Shown piece after piece: positions 7,101 to 13,839 of a DNA stretch of 17,041 nt. A model generated the notes under the pieces. That model had not been told where the DNA came from. It made no database searches and saw only the letters and a program-made list of their open reading frames with translations. This DNA comes from an uncultured Lachnospiraceae bacterium. GTDB lineage: Bacteria > Bacillota > Clostridia > Lachnospirales > Lachnospiraceae. Location: contig CAMNWW010000019.1 of assembly GCA_946566415.1 (NCBI GenBank), positions 1 to 17,041 of the forward strand. The letters are read 5' to 3'. Made by a program: the position numbers and the translations under genes. Position 1 is the stretch's first letter. Every line of letters starts with the position of its first letter.

Positions 7101-7460
7101 TTATACTGTGCTCTGCTTTTCTATGCAATTCACGATTGCCCTCTGAACCTGCAGAGTCTTTATGAAAACGTCTTTCGCCTTATCGGGCTGACCGCCGTCC
7201 AAGAATTCAAGCGTCTTCGTATATGCGTCTAAAAGCGGAGTCAAACACAAGTTTGCTGCAATCCCCTTCAGTCTCCGGACCTGTCCGGTGAGTGTCTTAA
7301 GACTTCCGCCGTCAAAATCTGCCTGCCGGATATGCGCCGTCCTGACCTCGTCTGCAAACATTTCCAGCATGCCTTCATATAATTCATGGTCGCCTAATAC
7401 ACGATTCATCCCCTCTTCTACATCGACGCCCAAGCCCGCTAATTCCTCTATAAATTCCAT
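7101..7460 (-). CDS. HPt-domain-like protein lacking the phosphoacceptor histidine
   Basis: The 119-aa protein is all-helical in appearance and matches the layout of a single histidine-phosphotransfer domain: GVDVEEGMNRVLGDHELYEG at the start, then RRLKGIAANLCLTPL in the middle, then a long final helix. In active HPt proteins the middle motif is A-H-x-L-K-G-x-A-x-N; here the histidine position is Arg62 (CGG codon), followed by Arg63-Leu-Lys-Gly. It therefore cannot take a phosphate at the usual place. GGAGGAGG precedes ATG 7460. It is the first gene of a likely two-gene operon with the SARP regulator, so a protein-protein role such as binding a response regulator or the SARP protein is plausible. 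The fold call is fairly sure, the function is not known. Confidence 0.75.
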   Translation of the reverse strand: MEFIEELAGLGVDVEEGMNRVLGDHELYEGMLEMFADEVRTAHIRQADFDGGSLKTLTGQVRRLKGIAANLCLTPLLDAYTKTLEFLDGGQPDKAKDVFIKTLQVQRAIVNCIEKQSTV

Positions 7461-7502
7461 CAGTGAACTCCTCCTCCAGTTATTCCGGCTGTTTCATAAA
7501 GT

Positions 7503-7528
7503 ATCCCTCATGCCATGGCATTCGGGAT
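7503..7528 (-). promoter_or_regulatory. Inverted repeat in the leader of the HPt-SARP operon
   Basis: ATGCCATGGCAT (7510-7521) is a perfect 12-bp palindrome, flanked by a further ATCCC/GGGAT pair with a TC/TC bulge, 26 bp in all. It lies about 45 bp upstream of the HPt start. It could be a protein-binding operator or an RNA hairpin in the leader. A second small hairpin, CGCC/GGCG (7542-7554), lies just upstream. Confidence 0.45.
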
Positions 7529-7554
7529 TCGTGAACTGAATCGCCTGTTCGGCG

Positions 7555-7693
7555 ACTGTATCACAAAGTAGACTTTTTGGAACGGCTGACTTATAATAAT
7601 AGTAATTATAAAAACCTCTAAGATTACGTTGAAAATGTATGATATACAGCTGTATCAGAAAGTCTACTATTTGTTACAAAAACCTTTAAGATT
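7555..7693 (-). repeat. Duplicated regulatory module upstream of the HPt-SARP operon
   Basis: Two motifs each occur twice in the same order. On the minus strand AATCTTArAGGTTTTT occurs at 7693-7678 and 7625-7610 (15 of 16 bases alike). A 20-bp element ending CTTTsTGATACAGy occurs at 7668-7649 and 7574-7555 (15 of 20 alike). The second module has about 26 extra bases between its parts. A 12-bp palindrome ATACAGCTGTAT (7644-7655) overlaps the first. A TATAAT at 7610-7605 abuts one copy and is a possible -10 for the HPt-SARP operon, with only a weak -35 (TTCAAC) 17 bases upstream. This fills the 225-bp stretch between the HPt gene and the plus-strand promoter; no gene is seen in it. Confidence 0.5.
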
Positions 7694-7723
7694 GCTGAAC
7701 CGTTACTATTTTCTTCCGTATTA

Positions 7724-7752
7724 TTGTAAACATGCTCGATTTTTTGTATAAT
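7724..7752 (+). promoter_or_regulatory. Sigma-A-type promoter before the transposase remnant
   Basis: TTGTAA (7724-7729) and a perfect TATAAT (7747-7752) are separated by 17 bp. Transcription would begin near 7758-7760, at or just inside the left arm of the structured leader. This is the best promoter visible in the window. Confidence 0.65.
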
Positions 7753-7756
7753 AAGG

Positions 7757-7807
7757 ATGAGTCGATTTTGGGAGTGCAAAGCACGGAAAAATCGACGGTG
7801 GACTCAT
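7757..7807 (+). ncRNA. Structured leader RNA upstream of the transposase remnant
   Basis: A nested hairpin is visible: GTCGATTTT (7761-7769) pairs with AAAATCGAC (7788-7796). Inside it GTGC (7774-7777) pairs with GCAC (7781-7784) around an AAA loop, with purine internal loops GGGA and GGA between the stems. Outside, ATGA (7757-7760) can pair with TCAT (7804-7807). GTC 7761-7763 can alternatively pair with GAC 7801-7803, so two foldings compete. There is no U-run after it, so it is not a simple terminator. It begins at the predicted transcription start and ends about 40 nt before the first codon. I cannot name an RNA family. Confidence 0.5.
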
Positions 7808-7847
7808 TTGTCAGGTAACTCATAAGGATATAGCAGGGGGCGATAAG

Positions 7848-8368
7848 GTGCAGGACAGCGCAGATCTGATACAGGAAATCGTGGCAAAACGCACTGCGAA
7901 AAACAGCGTATTCCTTGATCTTTTTCAAAATAAAAGTTATAAGAGTCTTGCTGTATTTAGCGCATAGCTATCATGAATAAGGCTAGAGTGATCTATGAGA
8001 GCGGCACAGACGATATCATCAATCAATATATTGTCTTCTGCAAAGTTTTTAATGAACAGACAAAACAATATGGGATGACGAAAAAGGCGGTTATAGAAAC
8101 CATCCGCATATGTAGGGATAGGAATGTTTTGAATGAATATTTGGCAGAGCGGGAAAAGGAGGTTGTGACAATTATGATGAGTTTATTCGATGAAGAACAG
8201 GTCTTAAAATTGTATGCCAGAAGCGAAAGGCATGATGCAGATAGAGAAACTGCAAAGAGAATGATTAAAAAAGGAAAAATGACTCTTGAGGATATAGCAG
8301 AATGCGTTCCTTCATTGTCTTTCGATGAATTAAAAGAACTGGAAGCCGAGGTTATGCAGCTTGCATAA
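7848..8368 (+). pseudogene. Rpn-like PD-(D/E)XK nuclease family transposase, internally deleted
   Basis: Two pieces of one gene remain in different frames. The first (7848-7967, GTG after GGGGG) reads VQDSADLIQEIVAKRTAKN then SVFLDLFQNKSY, which fits the start of this family, and stops at TAG 7965. The second (7973-8368) has YESGTDDIINQYIVFCKVF and EREKEVVTIMMSLFDEEQVL, which fit the C-terminal half, and ends in a helix-turn-helix-like tail KGKMTLEDIAE. The intact protein is about 280-300 aa, so roughly the central third, including the PD-(D/E)XK active site, has been lost. ATG 7973 has no ribosome binding site, so the 131-aa C-terminal piece is probably not made. The family consists of putative recombination-promoting nucleases. 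The call rests on recalled family sequence and is fairly sure. Confidence 0.8.
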
Positions 8369-8389
8369 TCGGCAACGTAACAGCCGGCA

Positions 8390-8415
8390 GGCGCAGGGAC
8401 TTTATTCCCCGCGCC
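8390..8415 (+). terminator. Intrinsic terminator of the transposase remnant
   Basis: GGCGC (8390-8394) pairs with GCGCC (8411-8415), and GGGA pairs with TCCC inside, leaving a short loop. A T-rich tract TATATTATTTGTTTT follows. It begins 22 bp after the pseudogene stop. Confidence 0.7.
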
Positions 8416-8440
8416 TATATTATTTGTTTTCCCCAACAGT

Positions 8441-8638
8441 ATCATCGAAAGGAATGGATTTAAGGAGAAAGAAGTTTTCGATACTTTGGAAATGTTTGAA
8501 ATATCTGAGCGAAAGCAGGAAATAAAGAGATGGTACGACGGCTTCACATTCGGAAAATAGCAGATCGAGGATAAGAATTATGAGGCGATCCTGAGCGCGA
8601 AAGGGATTGCAAAAGAAGAACCCCACTTTGGAAGATAG
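8441..8638 (+). pseudogene. Remnant of an AAA-ATPase-like / PD-(D/E)XK protein
   Basis: One frame reads NGFKEKEVFDTLEMFEISER, then KQEIKRWYDGFTFGK, a stop, then QIEDKNYEAILSAKGIAKEE and a final stop at 8636-8638. The W-Y-D-G-F-x-F-G motif is characteristic of the AAA-ATPase-like domain of a Clostridia/Bacteroidetes family, and the last piece matches the C-terminal end of its PD-(D/E)XK nuclease domain. In the intact protein (about 500-550 aa) the two are separated by more than 200 residues, so a large internal deletion is inferred; the N-terminal Walker motifs are also gone. No start codon with a ribosome binding site is seen. Confidence 0.7.
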
Positions 8639-8677
8639 GTGTGAAAACACCTGATTCCTGTGGGATTCTTCTTTTTT
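8611..8677. terminator. Large bidirectional terminator between converging units
   Basis: AGAAGAACCCCAC on the left pairs with GTGGGATTCTTCT on the right (8660-8672) with one mismatch. Inside, GGAA pairs with TTCC, and AGGTGT (8637-8642) with ACACCT (8647-8652) around a GAAA tetraloop. T-rich ends lie on both sides: T6 at 8672-8677 on the plus strand and TTCTTCTTTT on the minus strand. It can end plus-strand transcripts from the remnants and the minus-strand antiporter operon, whose last stop is at 8697. Its left arm lies in the coding remnant. Confidence 0.75.
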
Positions 8678-8696
8678 CAATCTCAAAACATATCCC

Positions 8697-10742
8697 CTAC
8701 CAGAATATGATATACACCAGCGTCATGCAAAGCCCGATACATACCAGCAGAAGCCCGAACGACAGGCTTCGCCGGATGATCATATTGCTTTCCTTGAACT
8801 TTTCGTTCAGGATCGCCGCCGCATGTACGTAATCCTTTTGAGACGGATTCTTCCGTTTCCAGAGATGGTTCGCCGCGCTCTGCCAGCCATTCATAAGATG
8901 CCCCACGGCCGCGGTCAATACATTTCCTTCTTTCCTCGGATGCGGGATCGGGCTTTCGGCATAAACGCTTTTCCTTAAGAGTACGACCAGGATATCCACA
9001 AAGCTGTCCAGGATCCGGCTTAAGGTCCCGAACACTGCCGGAAGGATCTTTAGAAGAACCGGACGGTACAGCAGCTCTTCCATATCCAGCCATTTGGGCC
9101 ACCGGTCTACGTACTTCCATGTCCCATTCTCTTTCTTTTTTCTCAAGACTTTCTGGATCAGCGCATACACAAGCAGGCCGATCCCCAGAGAAATCATTGC
9201 GCCGGAAAGGGTCTTTAAATAAGAAACCTCTTCTCCGCTTCCTGTAAGGTGCAGAAAGCCTTGACCAAGCCTGGCCGCGCGCTCCATGATTGCATGGGGG
9301 AACAATCCCCACACCAGAAGGACGGCGGCGCTTCCTGCCAGGGCGAAAGTCGTCCTCTTATCCATATAGGCCGTCATATTGTCAAACTCTTCCTGCCGTT
9401 TTTCGTCTTCGTTTGTATATAAAAATACAGCAAAAAAAATTTTTGCAATATCGGCCGCCGTCAGGCCGCCGCTATGAAGTAATATCCACTCTACCGCTGT
9501 CATCCGGCTTCCTCCGCCGAAAACGACGATACTCTCGTGAAGGAGGGTCTTACTGATGTAGCCTCCAAAAAGAGGCACTCCCGCGATGGCGAGCGCTCCT
9601 ACGAGGAAAACTGCCTTAAGAAGCGGTTTCTTCCGTCCAAATCCCCGGATCTCATTCAGGTTCAGCGCGTGGGTGTTCATGAAGACCACGCCGGCCGCCA
9701 TGAAGAGTACCAGCTTAATGAGGGAGTGATTCACCATATGGAGCAGCGTCCCGTGGGCGGCGAGCGCGGCGAGAGCATTCTCCGCGCCTTCTACGCCTTG
9801 TGTACCTTGTACACCCTGCGCACTCAGCGAACCGAGAAGCCCCTGCATCCCGATCCCCACCAAGATAAACCCAATCTGCGACATGGAGGAGCACGCCAGA
9901 GTCCGTTTCAGGTTCACGGAAAAGACAGCCAGAAGCGCGCCTCCGAACATGGTCAGGACCCCTACTGCAAGGACAATCGTCCCCCACCGCGCGTCGTGCG
10001 GGAACAGCCCGCTGCTTACAATGAGAATCCCGAAGATTCCCGTCTTTGTCAGAATACCGGATAGAAGCGCGGACTCCGGGGCCGGAGCGACCGGGTGGGC
10101 TTTCGGAAGCCAGATATGCAGAGGGAATGCTCCTGCCTTGGCGCCAAACCCGATAAACAGGCAGATACCCGCCGCATACCGTACAGCCGGGTTTTTCCAT
10201 CCCGACGAAGCGGACGATAGTCTCGCAATCTCAAGGGTTCCCAGCTCATGCCAGACCAGAAAGATGCCCATCAGCATAACAAGCCCGCCGATGACCGCTA
10301 CCGCCAGATAGGTTTCGGCCGCCCGGACTGCGGTTTTGTCCTCCTCCTGCACAACCCACACATAGGAGGTAAAGGACATAACCTCAAAGAAAATAAAGGT
10401 GGTGAAGAGATCTGCTGACAAAAATACGCCCAGGGTCGCCAGAAGCGTCGCCAGAAGAAATACATAATAACGATTTTGATGCTTATGCCCTTTTAGGTAC
10501 TCAGGAGAGAAGATCGTCGCCATCATCCACATAAAGGCCGCGATGTTTCCATAAATAATACGAAAACCGTCCAGAGTAAATGACAGGCCGAACCCGCATA
10601 TACCTGGAACCCGCAGAACATCCGGCGTCTCTGACGCTGCATTTCCCAGAGAAGCGAGGGAATATATGGCCATAACTGCAAATATAAGAACAGCGGCTCC
10701 TATCGCCGCATAGTCGCGGTATGTCTCATTTTTACTTTTCAT
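8697..10742 (-). CDS. NuoL/HyfB-like proton-translocating antiporter subunit
   Basis: This 681-aa polytopic membrane protein belongs to the complex I subunit-5/hydrogenase-4 subunit B superfamily. It has the proton-path residues: Glu120 (TFIFFEVMSFTSYVW), Lys202 in FGAKAGAFPLHIWLPKAHP with His209, and Lys233 (GILTKTGIFGI). A later MVNHSLIKLVLFMAAG matches the TM10-12 region. The C-terminal 180 residues carry a hydrophilic segment and a last membrane helix (LSFGLLLVCIGLCMTLVYII), as in NuoL-like proteins with a long lateral arm. An unusual GVQGTQGVEGAE insert lies before the MVNHSLIK region. It is the last gene of the operon, 14 nt after the previous stop, with AAAGGGGTGAGAGG before ATG 10742. 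Its role is to move H+ or Na+ across the membrane as part of the complex. Confidence 0.88.
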   Translation of the reverse strand: MKSKNETYRDYAAIGAAVLIFAVMAIYSLASLGNAASETPDVLRVPGICGFGLSFTLDGFRIIYGNIAAFMWMMATIFSPEYLKGHKHQNRYYVFLLATLLATLGVFLSADLFTTFIFFEVMSFTSYVWVVQEEDKTAVRAAETYLAVAVIGGLVMLMGIFLVWHELGTLEIARLSSASSGWKNPAVRYAAGICLFIGFGAKAGAFPLHIWLPKAHPVAPAPESALLSGILTKTGIFGILIVSSGLFPHDARWGTIVLAVGVLTMFGGALLAVFSVNLKRTLACSSMSQIGFILVGIGMQGLLGSLSAQGVQGTQGVEGAENALAALAAHGTLLHMVNHSLIKLVLFMAAGVVFMNTHALNLNEIRGFGRKKPLLKAVFLVGALAIAGVPLFGGYISKTLLHESIVVFGGGSRMTAVEWILLHSGGLTAADIAKIFFAVFLYTNEDEKRQEEFDNMTAYMDKRTTFALAGSAAVLLVWGLFPHAIMERAARLGQGFLHLTGSGEEVSYLKTLSGAMISLGIGLLVYALIQKVLRKKKENGTWKYVDRWPKWLDMEELLYRPVLLKILPAVFGTLSRILDSFVDILVVLLRKSVYAESPIPHPRKEGNVLTAAVGHLMNGWQSAANHLWKRKNPSQKDYVHAAAILNEKFKESNMIIRRSLSFGLLLVCIGLCMTLVYIIFW

Positions 10743-10756
10743 CCTCTCACCCCTTT

Positions 10757-12232
10757 CTATGGCATCACAGCGCCGATGCTTTCAAATACATTCAAAATAG
10801 TTTGTGGATGCAGCCCGAAATAGAACATCGCGGCGGCAAAGAATGCCAGCGGCAGGAGCATCATCCATCCTGGATCTTCTACGTCCCGGATTGTCTCATA
10901 ATCAAAGTCCCGCCCTGGGAAAAATGCCCGGACAGAAATCGTCAGCATGTAGATCGCGGTGAGAAGAGCGGATACCAGAAGCGCCGCCGCGCCGACGTAG
11001 GCCAGCGGATTTTCACTTGCAACCGCCGCTTTCGCCAAGTTCCATTTGCTGATAAACCCGCACAGCCCCGGCACCCCCATCAGAGCAAGAGACGACAAGG
11101 TAAATGCAACGAAGACCTTCGGCATTTTCCGCCCGAAACCGTCCAGCTCATAGATATAGGTCCTTCCCGTCTTTTCGATGACCGCGCCCGCGCAGAAGAA
11201 GGCGCAGATCTTCATGACCGCATGGAAAACCATGTGGCAGAGCGCCCCGATAAGCCCCAAAGGGGACATCAGTACCACGCCGAAAAGGACATACGACAAA
11301 TTGCTCACTGTAGACCAGGCAAGACGCCGTTTGAAATGTGTTTCCTTGAGCGCCCGGCTGCATCCGTATACGATCGTAATAATCACAAGCGTCATAAGAA
11401 GGTTCTGCGCCCAGGTGCCTCGAATCAGCTCTGTTCCAAAACTGTAATAGGTAATCCGCATCACTGTGAACGCGCCGGTCTTGACCACAGCCACCGCATG
11501 GAGCAGGGCCGTCACCGGAGTCGGCGCCACCCCTGCCTTGGGAAGCCAGGAAGACATCGGCCACATCGCCGTTTTTACGCTGAAACCGCAGAAGCACAGG
11601 ACATAGATCACCAGCAGCATATCTGTCTTTTCTCCCACTTTCGCCATGTCCAAAACCCCGCCCGGCACAAAGACGGATGTTGTCCCGTAATTCAGTATAA
11701 AGATCATCCCGATAAATGCAAACGCCGCGCCTCCTACCATATAGTAGAAATAAGTCCGGCTCGCCTGGACCGCCTCGCTGGTAAGTGTGTACATAATAAG
11801 CGGCAGGGTCACAAGACTGAGCATTTCAAAAAAGAAATACATAGTCAGGATATCCTCGGCCAGAGCAACGCCCAGCGTCACGCCATATGCTATAATATAG
11901 AAAGCAAAGAAATATTTTTCCTTCTTTTCCTGCTCCATATATTCAAAAGAGTACAGTACCGCAAGCGGCCAGAGCAGGGCTACCATCCCGGCGAAGACCG
12001 TCCCCAGTCCATCCAGGCGGAAGCTGACGCTTAAGTCCCCTGTAAAGCGAAACAGGATCAGGGAGTCTGACGGCGGGTTCACTAACATGGAGATAACAAG
12101 GGCAGACGTAAGAATAACAGCCCCCTCGATATAGAACATCATCTGTCTCCTGTTCCGAAAAGGAAGTACCGGCACAAGTACGCCTGCGATCATCGGCGTA
12201 AGTACCACGATTATCATAATTATTGCATTCAT
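10757..12232 (-). CDS. mnhD: MnhD/NuoN/M-like antiporter subunit (third copy)
   Basis: A 491-aa, about 14-helix membrane protein of the proton-conducting transporter family. Glu136 (TMYFFFEMLSLVTLPL), Lys220 (FSVKTAMWP) and Lys251 (AVVKTGAFTVM) stand in the conserved path positions. The usual HAWLP motif reads MSSWLPKAGVAPTPVTALLH, so the histidine after TM7 is changed to serine. FHAVMKICAFFCAGAVI matches the TM10-11 region. GGAGGGACAAA before ATG 12232 decides the start. It lies 15 nt after the previous gene and is followed after 14 nt by the NuoL-like gene. It forms one of four ion channels in the same complex. The name mnhD reflects family similarity only; with three such copies it could equally be called mbhH or nuoN-like. 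Confidence 0.87.
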   Translation of the reverse strand: MNAIIMIIVVLTPMIAGVLVPVLPFRNRRQMMFYIEGAVILTSALVISMLVNPPSDSLILFRFTGDLSVSFRLDGLGTVFAGMVALLWPLAVLYSFEYMEQEKKEKYFFAFYIIAYGVTLGVALAEDILTMYFFFEMLSLVTLPLIMYTLTSEAVQASRTYFYYMVGGAAFAFIGMIFILNYGTTSVFVPGGVLDMAKVGEKTDMLLVIYVLCFCGFSVKTAMWPMSSWLPKAGVAPTPVTALLHAVAVVKTGAFTVMRITYYSFGTELIRGTWAQNLLMTLVIITIVYGCSRALKETHFKRRLAWSTVSNLSYVLFGVVLMSPLGLIGALCHMVFHAVMKICAFFCAGAVIEKTGRTYIYELDGFGRKMPKVFVAFTLSSLALMGVPGLCGFISKWNLAKAAVASENPLAYVGAAALLVSALLTAIYMLTISVRAFFPGRDFDYETIRDVEDPGWMMLLPLAFFAAAMFYFGLHPQTILNVFESIGAVMP

Positions 12233-12247
12233 TTTGTCCCTCCTCTC

Positions 12248-13822
12248 CTACAGAACCGCCGAAGCGATATGTTCCGCGTATTGAATCAGCGGGTTGGGGA
12301 AAATTCCGAAAACCACAGCCAGTACAGCGCATATAGCAAGAGGCGCCAGCATCCACACGGACGGCTCCTGAGACTTCCCCGTCCCCGCATCCGTATCTAT
12401 ATTTGTATCTGTATCTTTCCCTGTATCCGTATCTTTGCCCGGGAAGAACCCTTTCATGACAATGGGGAGCAGATACCCTGCTGTCAGAAGCGCACTTATA
12501 AGAAGCACTGCCGGTCCAAGCCAGCGAAAGACCCCCGCACCGGCGTCCAGCGCCCCTTGCGCCAGATACCATTTACTGATAAATCCGCTGGCGGGAGGTA
12601 TCCCAATGAGCGCCAGTGACAACAGCGTATAACACCCGAGCGTCCATGGCATCCGTTTTCCGATTCCTGCATAATCCTCTGTCCGCGTCTTGCCGCACTG
12701 CGTAATAAAAATTCCTGCCGTAAGGAATAATCCCGTCTTGATAACAGCATGGAACACCGTATGAAGCAGCGCCCCGGTCAAAGCCTGGGGCGTAAGAAGC
12801 GACAGCCCGAATAAGATATAGGAAATCTGGCTCACAGTCGAATATGCCAGCCTCTTCTTGAAAACAGGCTCTCTGTAGGCCAGCATGGAACCCACGAATA
12901 CCGTAAGAAGCGTCAGGGTCATCCATACATACTGCACCCAGGTTCCCCGTAAGAAATCCGGCCCCACCACATAATAAATTGTACGGAGCATCGCCAGAGC
13001 GCCCGCCTTCACAATGACGCCGGAGAGTACCGCCGATGCCGGAGAAGGCGCAACCGGATGCGCCGCAGGAAGCCATGCATGCAAAGGAAGCATCCCGGCT
13101 TTTGCCCCGAATCCCACAATCATGCTGAATACTGCGATTAATATGACACCTCTGTTATCCTGTACAAGAGCCATATCCAGGCTACCTCCCGCCGTAAACG
13201 TCAGCGTGCCGCAGTATCGGAAAAGAAAATAGATACCGAACAGCCCCATATACGCGCCGCACATAGAGTAAAACAAATATTTCAGGGACGCCATAATTGA
13301 TTCACGCGTGCCGTTATGGAGTACCAACGGCATGGAGGTCAATGTCAAAAGTTCATAGAATAGATAAAACGTCACAAGATTTCCTGCGAGTCCCAGCGCT
13401 ATCAGTACACCGTAGCCCAGGAGATAAAAGCCAAAAAACCGCCTTTCCTCCCCCTCATGCTTCATATATGCAAAGGAATACGCGCATACCGCCGTCCAGA
13501 TCAGGCTGACGACAGTCACAAAGAGCCTGCCCGCCGCATCGACTTTAAAATACAGCGGAATCCCCTTCATAAGGTAAAGTAAAGCGACCTCTTTGTCTCC
13601 TGACCACACTGCGGCAAGCGATACAGCCGCAGAGACAGCCAGTACCGCCGCTGTCAGTATATGAATTTTTTTAAGGTCTGCGCTTTCAGCCTCTATCTCT
13701 GCCTGTGTCCTGGCTATTTTATGCCGTTTCACCTCTCTAAGATGCTGAAGGAAAGAGGACAGAAGCAGAAAGATTCCCGCAGCCGCCGGAAGAAATACTG
13801 GAATTAAAATCCATCCATTCAT
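12248..13822 (-). CDS. mnhD: MnhD/NuoN/M-like antiporter subunit (second copy)
   Basis: A 524-aa polytopic membrane protein. Glu157 (TFYLFYELLTLTSMPL), Lys241 and His248 (FGAKAGMLPLHAWLPAAHP) and Lys272 (SGVIVKAGALAML) are the conserved proton-path residues. FHAVIKTGLFLTAGIFI matches the TM10-12 region. It is longer than its neighbours for two reasons: a charged cytoplasmic loop at residues 26-52 after the first helix, and a Lys/Asp/Thr repeat loop before the last helices, encoded by a hexamer repeat. GGAGGG lies eight bases before ATG 13822. It is 17 nt downstream of the preceding mnhD-like gene. It probably forms one ion channel of the Mrp/Mbh-like complex. Confidence 0.87.
   Translation of the reverse strand: MNGWILIPVFLPAAAGIFLLLSSFLQHLREVKRHKIARTQAEIEAESADLKKIHILTAAVLAVSAAVSLAAVWSGDKEVALLYLMKGIPLYFKVDAAGRLFVTVVSLIWTAVCAYSFAYMKHEGEERRFFGFYLLGYGVLIALGLAGNLVTFYLFYELLTLTSMPLVLHNGTRESIMASLKYLFYSMCGAYMGLFGIYFLFRYCGTLTFTAGGSLDMALVQDNRGVILIAVFSMIVGFGAKAGMLPLHAWLPAAHPVAPSPASAVLSGVIVKAGALAMLRTIYYVVGPDFLRGTWVQYVWMTLTLLTVFVGSMLAYREPVFKKRLAYSTVSQISYILFGLSLLTPQALTGALLHTVFHAVIKTGLFLTAGIFITQCGKTRTEDYAGIGKRMPWTLGCYTLLSLALIGIPPASGFISKWYLAQGALDAGAGVFRWLGPAVLLISALLTAGYLLPIVMKGFFPGKDTDTGKDTDTNIDTDAGTGKSQEPSVWMLAPLAICAVLAVVFGIFPNPLIQYAEHIASAVL
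12387..12440 (-). repeat. Hexanucleotide repeat inside the second mnhD-like gene
   Basis: Nine hexamers in unbroken phase are derived from GTATCT on the plus strand (AGATAC on the minus strand), with exact copies at 12393, 12405, 12411 and 12429. Within it an 18-bp unit, GGCAAAGATACGGATACA, is followed by a copy with 16 of 18 bases alike. On the minus strand it encodes GKDTDTGKDTDTNIDTDAG. Being a multiple of three, it can change length without shifting the frame. Confidence 0.75.
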
Positions 13823-13839
13823 GATGTTTGCCCTCCTTC

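Noticed and set aside
7973..8368. Independent 131-aa gene
   Set aside because: It starts inside a family domain, lacks a ribosome binding site and continues the broken upstream fragment.
8023..8547. 174-aa minus-strand frame with many Ser and Ile
   Set aside because: It is antisense to the transposase pseudogene and crosses its terminator hairpin; the plus-strand reading has family motifs.
10721..12034. 437-aa plus-strand open frame
   Set aside because: It is antisense to a clear MnhD-like gene, is Arg/His/Lys-rich without a fold, and has no ribosome binding site.
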